Origin: Marinospirillum sp. | GTDB lineage: Bacteria > Pseudomonadota > Gammaproteobacteria > Pseudomonadales > Halomonadaceae | DNA: 11,395 bases | Assembly: GCA_007116865.1 (NCBI GenBank) | Contig: SKHR01000148.1 | Location: 1 to 11,395 of the forward strand | Direction of reading: 5' to 3' | The notes under the pieces: generated by a model | Database searches by the model: none | What the model saw: only the letters and a program-made list of their open reading frames with translations | What the model was told of the DNA's origin: nothing | Position numbers and translations under genes: made by a program | In this document: piece by piece, positions 1 through 6,427 of the stretch | How the letters are laid out: every line of letters starts with the position of its first letter | Numbering within the stretch: the first letter of the stretch is position 1

Positions 1-83
1 CGGATGAAGCGGATGAACATACTGAAAACCCCGAAAAGACTGACCCAGAAGCAGCCACTTCTAAGGACCGTCCCAGCGAATGA
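1..83 (+). CDS. ccoS: C-terminal tail of probable cbb3 oxidase assembly protein CcoS (5' truncated)
   Basis: Frame 3 is open from the window edge to a TGA at 81-83 and encodes 26 visible residues, very hydrophilic and rich in Glu, Asp, Pro, Lys and Thr (DEADEHTENP...SKDRPSE). CcoS is a short membrane protein needed for cofactor insertion into cbb3-type cytochrome oxidase and usually ends in a variable acidic tail. The identity rests on that tail character and on context: in Pseudomonas-type genomes ccoS is followed by a TauE/SafE protein, hemN and anr, the order seen here. The stop overlaps the next start as ATGA, which suggests translational coupling. No conserved CcoS motif lies inside the window, so another small protein is possible. 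Confidence 0.55.
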   Translation, partial: DEADEHTENPEKTDPEAATSKDRPSE

Positions 84-775
84 CTGAACTGTTGACTGCC
101 GGGTTACTGACGGCACTGATTGCGGGGTTGCTCGGTGGTGGTCACTGTATCGGCATGTGCGGTGGCATTGTCAGTGCGCTGAGTTTTGCGCTGCCGCCCA
201 GTCAGCGCCACCCACTGCGCATTGCCGCGTTAATGCTGAGTTACAACCTGGGCCGCATTCTCAGCTATATGATTGCAGGCGCGTTGGTTGGCGGCCTGGG
301 ACAGCTCCTCACCGGACAGTTCCAAACGGTCACTCACCTGCTCAGCTGGCTGGCCGTTTTTGTGCTGCTAATGATGGCCGCCTATATCGGCCAGTGGTGG
401 TATGGGTTGGTCAAGGTGGAAGCCATCGGTAAATACCTATGGCGCTATCTGGAACCCCTGGGACGCCACCTGATGCCGGTCACCCACCCAGGGCAAGCAC
501 TTTTAATCGGTGTGATCTGGGGCTGGCTGCCCTGTGGTCTGGTTTATTCCATGCTGATCCTGACCCTGAGCAGTGGCGGTGCCTGGCAGGGCGCCCTCAT
601 GATGCTGGTCTTTGGGCTGGGTACCCTGCCTACCTTATTGATCACTGGTGCCCTGGCACGCCAGGTGACTTACTTCATTCGCCAGCCCTTATGGCGCCAA
701 GCCTCGGCCTTATTGCTGGTCGGCTTTGCGCTCTGGCAAGCCTTGCCATTACTCGGTATCATGCCCCCTTTATAA
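80..775 (+). CDS. TauE/SafE (DsbD_2-like) membrane protein of the cbb3 oxidase cluster
   Basis: A 231-residue integral membrane protein with about six hydrophobic segments in two similar halves. Each half carries a signature: H22-C23-x3-C27 within GGGHCIGMCGG near the N-terminus, and P151-C152-G within the WGWLPCGLVY stretch. This pattern is typical of the cytochrome-biogenesis DsbD_2/'sulfite exporter TauE/SafE' family found next to ccoGHIS. The conserved His and Cys residues in membrane segments suggest metal (copper) handling or thiol-disulfide transfer during oxidase assembly. That is inference, since the 'sulfite exporter' label is only a family name. The start is fixed by the ATGA overlap with the preceding frame. 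The last codons contain a TATAAT that could serve hemN. Family call is strong, exact role uncertain. Confidence 0.85.
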   Translation: MTELLTAGLLTALIAGLLGGGHCIGMCGGIVSALSFALPPSQRHPLRIAALMLSYNLGRILSYMIAGALVGGLGQLLTGQFQTVTHLLSWLAVFVLLMMAAYIGQWWYGLVKVEAIGKYLWRYLEPLGRHLMPVTHPGQALLIGVIWGWLPCGLVYSMLILTLSSGGAWQGALMMLVFGLGTLPTLLITGALARQVTYFIRQPLWRQASALLLVGFALWQALPLLGIMPPL

Positions 776-797
776 TTGTTTGTTCAGCTCACAGGTG
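771..797 (+). promoter_or_regulatory. Possible -10 element and ribosome binding site ahead of hemN
   Basis: A perfect TATAAT lies at 771-776, overlapping the TAA stop of the upstream gene, 25 bases before the hemN ATG. AGGTG at 793-797 is a plausible ribosome binding site. No good TTGACA lies at the right distance: TTGCCA at 743-748 is 22 bases away, and TTACTC at 749-754 has correct spacing but a poor match. No FNR box (TTGAT-N4-ATCAA) is visible where one would sit. hemN may simply be read through from the cco cluster; the promoter is a weak call. Confidence 0.25.
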
Positions 798-801
798 AAC
801 C

Positions 802-2199
802 ATGCCCCCCGTAGATCATCGTCGTTTTGAATGGAATGCTGAGCTGGTTGCTCGCTATAATCTGGCAGGCCCCCGCTATACCTCTTACCCTACAGCACCC
901 CAGTTTCATGACGGCTTTGATGCGGCGGCCTATGCTGAGGCACTGACTCAAAGCAACCAGACCCAGGCCCCTTTATCCCTGTATTTTCATATCCCATTTT
1001 GCGCCAAGGTCTGTTTTTATTGTGGTTGTAACAAGATTGCGACTGGCGATACCAGTCGTTGCGGGCCTTACCTGGAACGCCTGTTTCAGGAAATGGATCT
1101 GATCACCCAGCAAGTCGATACCCAGCGCTCAGTCGAGCAGCTTCACTGGGGTGGTGGCACTCCCACCTTTTTGTCGCACCAGCAAATGCGTGAATTAATG
1201 CAGGCCACCCGTGAGCGCTTTAACCTGCGCGATGATGACCAGGGCGACTACTCCATCGAAATCGACCCCCGCGAGATTGAAGCCGATACCCTGCCACTGC
1301 TCCGCGAGCTGGGCTTCAATCGCATGAGTTTTGGCCTGCAGGATCTCAACCCGGAAGTCCAAAAGGCGGTCAACCGGGTTCAGCCCCGCGACATGACCGA
1401 AGGCGCACTCCAGCAAGCTCGCGAGCTGGGGTTTCGCTCCATCAACCTGGATCTGATTTACGGGCTACCGCATCAAACACCTGAAACCTTTGCCGATACG
1501 GTAAAACAGGTCATTGAAATGGGTCCGGACCGCCTGTCGGTATTTAACTATGCCCACCTGCCTGAGCGTTTCAAACCTCAGCGCCGGATCAACGCAGATG
1601 ATCTCCCCAGCCCGAAAAACAAGCTGATCATCTTGCAACAAACCATCGAAAGCCTTCTGCAGGCGGGTTACGTTTACATTGGCATGGATCACTTTGCCAA
1701 GCCAGATGACAGTCTGTCGATTGCCCAGCAAGAAGGTCGCCTGCACCGGAATTTTCAAGGCTACACCACCCACTCAGACTGCGATCTGATTGCCATGGGG
1801 GCTTCATCCATCAGCCAGGTCGGCCCCACCTACGCTCAGAACCACCATGATACCGAGGGATATGAAGGTCGCATTGCTCAGGGCCAGCTCGCCACTTTGA
1901 GAGGACTGCGCTTGAACCAGGATGACCTGATTCGTCGTGCAGCCATCAACCAGCTGATCTGTCACTTCAGCTTCGATGCATCGACCTTTGGGCAGACCTG
2001 GGGCATCAATGCCCGTGAGTATTTTGCCAAAGAATTTCAGGCACTCAAACAGCACGAGCAGGATGGTCTGCTTCAGCTCAACGGCGATCAAATTCAAGTC
2101 ACACCCGCTGGGCGTTTGTTGATTCGCAGCATTTGCATGGTCTTTGATGCCTACCTTGACCAGGAAGGCCTTGGCCGCTCATTTTCACGGATTATTTGA
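802..2199 (+). CDS. hemN: Oxygen-independent coproporphyrinogen III oxidase (radical SAM)
   Basis: HemN decarboxylates two propionate side chains of coproporphyrinogen III to give protoporphyrinogen IX without oxygen, for haem synthesis under low oxygen in the cytoplasm. The 465-residue protein has the family's usual length. The radical-SAM cluster motif is C67-x3-C71-x2-C74 followed by G75-C76, preceded by the YFHIPF stretch, as in E. coli HemN. The SAM-binding glycine motif GGGTPTF follows about 50 residues later. The N-terminal YNLAGPRYTSYPTAP segment and the C-terminal RSICMVFDAYLDQ segment are also family hallmarks and separate true HemN from the HemW/HemZ paralogues. It sits between a cbb3 assembly gene and an Anr-type regulator, matching a role in microaerobic respiration. 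Regulation by that FNR protein is likely from family knowledge, but no clear box is visible upstream. Confidence 0.97.
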   Translation: MPPVDHRRFEWNAELVARYNLAGPRYTSYPTAPQFHDGFDAAAYAEALTQSNQTQAPLSLYFHIPFCAKVCFYCGCNKIATGDTSRCGPYLERLFQEMDLITQQVDTQRSVEQLHWGGGTPTFLSHQQMRELMQATRERFNLRDDDQGDYSIEIDPREIEADTLPLLRELGFNRMSFGLQDLNPEVQKAVNRVQPRDMTEGALQQARELGFRSINLDLIYGLPHQTPETFADTVKQVIEMGPDRLSVFNYAHLPERFKPQRRINADDLPSPKNKLIILQQTIESLLQAGYVYIGMDHFAKPDDSLSIAQQEGRLHRNFQGYTTHSDCDLIAMGASSISQVGPTYAQNHHDTEGYEGRIAQGQLATLRGLRLNQDDLIRRAAINQLICHFSFDASTFGQTWGINAREYFAKEFQALKQHEQDGLLQLNGDQIQVTPAGRLLIRSICMVFDAYLDQEGLGRSFSRII

Positions 2200-2205
2200 T
2201 CTATT

Positions 2206-2230
2206 CAGCGGCAATTGCCGCTGTTTTTTT
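2206..2230 (+). terminator. Intrinsic terminator after hemN
   Basis: A perfect 18-base palindrome (CAGCGGCAATTGCCGCTG, 2206-2223) is followed directly by seven T residues (2224-2230), starting seven bases after the hemN stop. As RNA it folds into a GC-rich stem of about seven pairs with a short loop, then a U-tract. This separates the cco/hemN transcript from fnr. Confidence 0.9.
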
Positions 2231-2239
2231 GCCCATGGA

Positions 2240-2304
2240 TTGCCTTAAACTGTCACTCATGGTAAAAATGTTGAGATATGTCACACTCTGTTGCAGAGAG
2301 GGAG
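2240..2304 (+). promoter_or_regulatory. Candidate fnr promoter and ribosome binding site
   Basis: After the hemN terminator, TTGCCT (2240-2245) and TAAAAA (2263-2268) are spaced 17 bases apart and form a fair sigma-70 promoter. Transcription would start near 2275. A degenerate FNR-like repeat, TTGAG-ATAT-GTCAC (2271-2284, about 7 of 10 consensus positions), lies over that start, where a bound regulator would repress. E. coli fnr is autoregulated, so autorepression is conceivable but weakly supported. GGAG at 2301-2304 is the ribosome binding site, eight bases before the ATG. Confidence 0.3.
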
Positions 2305-2312
2305 AATAGAAA

Positions 2313-3089
2313 ATGACCGCAAGAAGTCTAAAAATGGGGCCGATGAGCCTCAGTAAGGAAACCCGGTGCATGACTTGCAGTCTCAGCTCACTTTGCCTCC
2401 CCCTCTCTCTGAACCTCGAAGACATCGACCTTCTCGACAAAATCATCAAACGCCGCCAACCGCTGAAAAAAGGTGAACACCTCTTCCGCCAAGGCGATTC
2501 TTTTGATTGTGTCTATGCGGTGCGTTCTGGCAGCCTGAAGAACTACATCATGACCAACGATGGCGAGGAGCAGATCACCAACTTCCATCTGCCCAGCGAA
2601 CTGGTCGGTCTGGATGGCATCGATTGCACCCAATACCCGATCGCCTCCAAAGCGCTCGAGACAACCACTGTTTGCGAAATCCCCTATGCACGACTGCAAG
2701 AACTGTCCAGCGATCTGCCAGACCTGCGTCGGCAAATTTTCAGCAGCATGAGCAAAGAGATTCGTGAAGACAAACAAATGATGCTGCTGCTCTCAAAAAA
2801 GAATGCCGAAGAGCGCGTGGCGACCTTCCTGGCCAATCTCTCTTCACGCTTTAAACGTCGTGGCTATTCTCCCAACACCTTCCGCCTGCCGATGTCGCGC
2901 AACGAAATTGGTAACTATCTGGGTTTAGCGGTTGAAACCGTCAGTCGAGTTTTTACCCGCTTTCAGACCATGGAGCTGATCGCAGTCAATGGCAAAGAAG
3001 TCCACATCACGGATCGCGATCGCTTATTTGAAGTGGCCGGATTGCTGGAGTGCGAAGCGGAAGACTCCGCACGCCTGATCACTGGGTGA
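2313..3089 (+). CDS. fnr: FNR/Anr-type oxygen-sensing transcriptional regulator
   Basis: A 258-residue CRP/FNR-family DNA-binding protein that senses oxygen through a [4Fe-4S] cluster. The four expected ligands are present: C19-x2-C22-x5-C28 at the N-terminus and C121 in the VCEIP stretch, matching C20, C23, C29 and C122 of E. coli FNR. The beta-roll sensor domain covers roughly residues 40-150, a dimerisation helix follows, and the C-terminal helix-turn-helix contains SRNEIGNYLGLAVETVSRVF. Its E-x2-SR recognition residues predict binding to TTGAT-N4-ATCAA sites. Sequence and neighbourhood (cco, hemN) fit Anr of Pseudomonas equally well; 'anr' is an alternative symbol. It has its own likely promoter after the hemN terminator. 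Its 3' end overlaps that of ttcA by 11 bases, tail to tail. The ATG at 2313 is chosen for its GGAG site; later in-frame ATGs (encoding M8 and M11) lack one that is as good. Confidence 0.95.
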   Translation: MTARSLKMGPMSLSKETRCMTCSLSSLCLPLSLNLEDIDLLDKIIKRRQPLKKGEHLFRQGDSFDCVYAVRSGSLKNYIMTNDGEEQITNFHLPSELVGLDGIDCTQYPIASKALETTTVCEIPYARLQELSSDLPDLRRQIFSSMSKEIREDKQMMLLLSKKNAEERVATFLANLSSRFKRRGYSPNTFRLPMSRNEIGNYLGLAVETVSRVFTRFQTMELIAVNGKEVHITDRDRLFEVAGLLECEAEDSARLITG

Positions 3090-3942
3090 GCTTGCCAACA
3101 TCCTTGGCCAGCAAATCCGCCAATTGAATTTTTTGCGCCTGGTGCTGCTCCCGCTGGGCTTCCAGCCCCATAAAATCAAACAAATTTCTGTCTGCCAACT
3201 GAGAAGGCGCAACATTCTGTAGCGCATTGAACAGGGTTTCAATCCGTCCAGGAAAACGCTTATCCCAATCCTGCAGCATTTCCTTGATCACCTGACGCTG
3301 CAGGTTTTCCTGCGAGCCACACAGATTACAGGGAATGATCGGAAACCCCATCTGCTCAGCAAAATCGGCAATATCCTTTTCTTTGCAGTAAGCCAGGGGC
3401 CGGATCACAATATTCTTTTTGTCATCCGACAGTAGTTTAGGTGGCATGGCTTTAAGGCTGCCCCCAAAAAACAAATTCAGAAACAGGGTTTCCAGCAAAT
3501 CATCGCGGTGATGGCCCAGGGCGATTTTATTGGCGCCGATTTCTTCAGCAAAACCGTACAGGGTGCCCCGACGCAAACGCGAGCACAGACCGCAGGTGGT
3601 TTTTCCTTCCGGGATCTTGTCTTTGACAATGCTATAGGTGTCTTTTTCGATGATATGAAAAGGCACACCCAGCTCGGCCAGATAATTGGGCAGAATCTCC
3701 TCCGGAAAACCCGGCTGCTTCTGATCCAGGTTCACCGCGACCACTTCAAACCGGACCGGCGCACTTTGCTGCAAACCCAGCAAAATATGCAGCAGGGTAA
3801 AAGAGTCTTTACCACCAGACAGGCACACCATCACCTTATCGCCCTCATGGATCATGCCGTAATCAATGATGGCTTGACCGGTCAGGCGGCGCAGGCGCTT
3901 TTGTAGCTTATTAAACTCTTTCTTTGCTTTGGGCTGGTCCAC
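3079..3942 (-). CDS. ttcA: tRNA 2-thiocytidine(32) synthetase TtcA
   Basis: TtcA is an ATP-dependent enzyme with an iron-sulfur cluster that thiolates cytidine 32 in the anticodon loop of some tRNAs. The 287-residue protein shows the PP-loop ATP pyrophosphatase motif SGGKDS at residues 42-47 and two CxxC motifs, C117-GL-C120 and C205-NL-C208, in the positions that hold the cluster and sulfur chemistry in the family. The start codon is GTG (CAC on the + strand, 3940-3942). The upstream frame runs into a TGA 16 codons earlier without an ATG, and the N-terminal KEFNKLQKRLRR segment aligns with known TtcA starts, so GTG is well supported. A GAGAG about nine bases upstream may be the ribosome binding site. 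It converges on fnr, with an 11-base overlap of 3' ends and no hairpin terminator between them. Confidence 0.95.
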   Translation of the reverse strand: MDQPKAKKEFNKLQKRLRRLTGQAIIDYGMIHEGDKVMVCLSGGKDSFTLLHILLGLQQSAPVRFEVVAVNLDQKQPGFPEEILPNYLAELGVPFHIIEKDTYSIVKDKIPEGKTTCGLCSRLRRGTLYGFAEEIGANKIALGHHRDDLLETLFLNLFFGGSLKAMPPKLLSDDKKNIVIRPLAYCKEKDIADFAEQMGFPIIPCNLCGSQENLQRQVIKEMLQDWDKRFPGRIETLFNALQNVAPSQLADRNLFDFMGLEAQREQHQAQKIQLADLLAKDVGKLTQ

Positions 3943-4012
3943 AGGCTGTCTCTCAGTGATATTGGCGCGGCTGCACGTTACCCAAACTCACCGCGCTTGT
4001 AAATCCCCAGCC

Positions 4013-4064
4013 TTGTCCTGATCGGCCGCTCACTGCTACCATGAGCAGTCAGACTTCCACAGGA
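4013..4064 (+). promoter_or_regulatory. Candidate promoter with overlapping inverted repeat upstream of the dnaJ-related gene
   Basis: TTGTCC (4013-4018) and TACCAT (4037-4042) are separated by 18 bases, a modest sigma-70 match. The inverted repeat ACTGCT-ACCATG-AGCAGT (4032-4049, perfect six-base arms) covers the putative -10 element. It could be an operator, or it could fold at the very 5' end of the message. AGGA at 4061-4064 is a ribosome binding site ten bases from the ATG. The repeat is seen directly; promoter and operator roles are inferred. Confidence 0.3.
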
Positions 4065-4074
4065 ATGGCTTCGC

Positions 4075-4683
4075 ATGACCGCACTGCAGGAAACACGGCT
4101 TTTTGAAGATCTGATTGAGGTGCTGCAAACCTTCCCTCAAGGCGTAAGTGAGCACACACTCCTGAAAACCCTCAATGAACGCGGCACGGTCACCCTTGAG
4201 CCAGATACTTTCAGTGATCAGGTCAAACTCTTTCGCACCCACTTCCTTCTTTATAACGCCCTTTATCAACTGCGCGATGACTTATGGCGCAAAGCCCGTG
4301 GGCACCTAGAAATCACCGCCGTGCATATCCAGTTACAGGTATACAACCCCAGCAGCCCCGCGCTGCGGGAGCACGACCCCATGCGTGACTATTATTTAGA
4401 CCTGACACACCTGGAAAAAACCACGGCCGCGGACATAGATGCTGCCTTGAAAAGCTTCTGGAAACGCCTGCATGAAGAAACCGTTTTCACCGGCGGCGGT
4501 CTAAAGGCCAAAGCCTTACAAGTGCTGGGCCTCAAAGAAGGTGTCAGCGCCAAGGAGATCAAACTGGCCTACCGGCGTTTAGCGATGCAGCACCATCCCG
4601 ATCGTGGTGGTGATCCCGCTCAGCTACACTCAATCAATGAGGCCATGGAAACCCTTAAACCCCTGATAAGAAACGCGCGCTAA
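4075..4683 (+). CDS. DnaJ-related protein with C-terminal J domain
   Basis: A 202-residue soluble protein. The last 60 residues (about 143-200) form a J domain: ALQVLGLKEG, then helix II KEIKLAYRRLAMQHH, the invariant HPD at 173-175, RGGDP, and a short final helix. J domains stimulate ATP hydrolysis by DnaK/Hsp70. The N-terminal 140 residues, with FPQGVSEHTLLKTL and an FLLYNALYQLRDDLW segment, match my recollection of the 'DNAJ_related' N-terminal family (PF12339) of gammaproteobacteria, whose client is unknown. Unlike DnaJ itself, the J domain is C-terminal and there is no Gly/Phe-rich region or zinc finger. The deacetylase gene begins 11 bases after its stop, so the two are probably co-transcribed. 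It is divergent from ttcA. Confidence 0.88.
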   Translation: MTALQETRLFEDLIEVLQTFPQGVSEHTLLKTLNERGTVTLEPDTFSDQVKLFRTHFLLYNALYQLRDDLWRKARGHLEITAVHIQLQVYNPSSPALREHDPMRDYYLDLTHLEKTTAADIDAALKSFWKRLHEETVFTGGGLKAKALQVLGLKEGVSAKEIKLAYRRLAMQHHPDRGGDPAQLHSINEAMETLKPLIRNAR

Positions 4684-4694
4684 CGGAACCCCCT

Positions 4695-5795
4695 ATGCTG
4701 CCAAGAATTTTGCTCACTTTTTTCCTGATGCTCAGTATCGGGCTTTCTGCTCCGCTGCTGGCCGAAAACGAACGGCCCGCCGACCGCCATCATGCCACGA
4801 TCCTCATGTACCACCATGTCAGCCGTTCAACGCCCCCATCGACCAGCGTCAGCCCCGAGCGTTTTATCGAACACCTGGATCTGCTTGAGCGGGATGGTTT
4901 CAAAATCTGGCCGCTGGATCAGGTCATGGATCATTTACTCAATGGCCAACCCCTGCCTGATCGCGTGGCGGTTTTGACCTTTGATGATGCCTATGCCAGC
5001 GTCTATGAAAAGGCGATGCCCATCATGCAGGCGCGTGAGCTGCCGTTCACCATTTTTGTCAATGCCGAGCCGATTGAGCGGCGTCATCCGCTTTACATGT
5101 CCTGGGCCCAACTGCGTGAAGCGCAGGAAATCGGCGGCCTGATTGCCAACCATACGCTCACCCACCCGCACATGCACCGTCGCCCGGAGGGCGAAACCGA
5201 TGCCGAATGGGAAACCCGTATTCGTCATGAAATCGAAGAAAATCAGCGCCTGATTGAGACGCACACCGGGCCTGCGCCCAAGTACCTGGCCTATCCCTAT
5301 GGTGAGTATGATCCTGCCCTGGAGGCACTGGTCGAGTCGATGGGTTACCTTGCTTTTGGTCAGCAGTCAGGCGCAGCCAGTCGCTATACTCGTTGGACAG
5401 CGATTCCCCGCTGGGCGGCCAATGGCATTTATTCCAACCCGGATACACTGCGCACTAAACTTCATGCACTGCCCTTCCCCATTGTGAGCGAAAATCCGGT
5501 CTCCAGCGTGCTGGATGGTACGGATCGCCGCCCAGGCCTGGTGCTCACCCTGGAACCCGGTGACTACAGCTTAAGAACACTCACTTGTTATGGCCCAGGC
5601 TCCAGAGTCCTGCCAATTTCCACTCGAACGCTGGACAATGGTCAACTCGAAATCACCGTGGATACCAACCATAACCTTAATACTGGTCGGCCACGTTATA
5701 ACTGCACCGCACGCCATCAGAGTGAAAACCGGTTTTTCTGGTTTTCACGCCAATGGCTGATGCCGCGGGAAGATGGAACCTGGTACGAGGGTTGA
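4695..5795 (+). CDS. Secreted polysaccharide deacetylase family protein (NodB homology)
   Basis: A 366-residue carbohydrate esterase family 4-type protein. Residues 1-23 are a signal peptide (basic start, hydrophobic core, LLA before E24), so it is exported, probably to the periplasm or outer surface. NodB-domain motifs are intact: ILMYHHV (36-42), the catalytic/metal pair TFDD (95-98), the metal-binding NHTLTHPH (H153, H157) and YPYG (200-203). It would remove N-acetyl groups from a glycan; the substrate (peptidoglycan, poly-GlcNAc or other) cannot be told. Residues from about 255 to the C-terminus form an extra region that I do not recognise, beta-rich in appearance, possibly a glycan-binding or accessory domain. 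It shares a likely transcript with the dnaJ-related gene and ends four bases before the convergent exonuclease gene. The upstream ribosome site (GGAA, 4685-4688) is weak, so expression may depend on coupling. Confidence 0.88.
   Translation: MLPRILLTFFLMLSIGLSAPLLAENERPADRHHATILMYHHVSRSTPPSTSVSPERFIEHLDLLERDGFKIWPLDQVMDHLLNGQPLPDRVAVLTFDDAYASVYEKAMPIMQARELPFTIFVNAEPIERRHPLYMSWAQLREAQEIGGLIANHTLTHPHMHRRPEGETDAEWETRIRHEIEENQRLIETHTGPAPKYLAYPYGEYDPALEALVESMGYLAFGQQSGAASRYTRWTAIPRWAANGIYSNPDTLRTKLHALPFPIVSENPVSSVLDGTDRRPGLVLTLEPGDYSLRTLTCYGPGSRVLPISTRTLDNGQLEITVDTNHNLNTGRPRYNCTARHQSENRFFWFSRQWLMPREDGTWYEG
5722..5748. repeat. Inverted repeat inside the 3' end of the deacetylase gene
   Basis: Perfect nine-base arms GTGAAAACC (5722-5730) and GGTTTTCAC (5740-5748) flank a nine-base spacer. 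The left arm also belongs to a separate 12-base palindrome, AAAACCGGTTTT (5725-5736), so two folds compete. It lies about 45 bases before the stop and encodes the SENRFFWFSR region. It may be chance within coding sequence, or a structure near the transcript end, since no other terminator is visible between these convergent genes. Confidence 0.4.
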
Positions 5796-5799
5796 GTGC

Positions 5800-6420
5800 T
5801 TAAACCGGAACCGGGCCTTTCAGTAGGCGCACGTACATCAAAGCGGTCGTGACGGCATCACCGATCGCAGAGTGGCGCTGACCAACCATCGGCACACCGA
5901 GTTTTTCAGACAGGGTCTCAAACTTCAGATCCGGCAGTAACTCCGGGTTGGCGCGCTGCACCTTCTCCAGGTAACACTGCGACAGCTCAATGGTTTTGTT
6001 CGGCAGGCTGAAACCAAAGCGTGGACGAATAAAGCGATTGAGCACCGCAATATCGTAGCTGATGTAATAACCCATGATAGGCCGGTTTCCGATGAAATCC
6101 AGCAGCTGCGCCAGCGCATCTCCCAGTACTTCACCGCCGAGCAAGTCCACACCACGAATCCGGTGAATTTTGATTGAATCGCCGGTCAGGCTTTCGGGTT
6201 TTTGCAGTTTAATGTCCAGCTTGTCACTGGTCAGCACTTGTGTGCCTTTGATTTTGACCGCAGCGATTGAAACCAGCTCGGCCTTTTCCGGGTCCAGGCT
6301 GGTCATCTCGCAGTCGAGTGCCACCACCTCATCCCCCTCATAGGGTTCAAACAGGTGAGCAAACTCCCCCTTTTTTTGAGTCCAGCGGTCAGTCGCTGTT
6401 CTTATTGTTTTCAGCACCAT
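5800..6420 (-). CDS. DEDDh-family 3'-5' exonuclease (DnaQ-like)
   Basis: A 206-residue RNase T/DnaQ-type exonuclease with an intact active site: D36-x-E38 (ALDCEMTSLDP), D123 (GYYISYDIAVLNRF), and H183-x4-D188 (RHSAIGDA). This is the DEDDh set that binds two metal ions and releases nucleotides from 3' ends. It has no polymerase or GIY-YIG module, so it is a stand-alone enzyme and not necessarily the replicative proofreading subunit. Its ATG lies seven bases beyond the stop of the DUF294 gene, and its GAGAGG ribosome site sits inside that gene's last codons, so the pair is co-transcribed and probably coupled. The same pairing beside a sodium:solute symporter is known in Pseudomonas (the PA3232-PA3235 arrangement, from memory). 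Its substrate and link to the partner are not known. Confidence 0.92.
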   Translation of the reverse strand: MVLKTIRTATDRWTQKKGEFAHLFEPYEGDEVVALDCEMTSLDPEKAELVSIAAVKIKGTQVLTSDKLDIKLQKPESLTGDSIKIHRIRGVDLLGGEVLGDALAQLLDFIGNRPIMGYYISYDIAVLNRFIRPRFGFSLPNKTIELSQCYLEKVQRANPELLPDLKFETLSEKLGVPMVGQRHSAIGDAVTTALMYVRLLKGPVPV

Positions 6421-6427
6421 GACTCGA

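Noticed and set aside
2271..2284. FNR box over the fnr promoter
   Set aside because: Only about 7 of 10 consensus positions match and the right half is poor. Kept as a note under the promoter, not as a site.
2201..2449. 82-codon open frame on the - strand across the hemN-fnr spacer
   Set aside because: It crosses the hemN terminator and the fnr start, has no recognisable product, and has no sensible ribosome site.
3508..3906. 132-codon open frame antisense to ttcA
   Set aside because: It is covered by conserved ttcA sequence including the PP-loop, and the translation resembles no protein.
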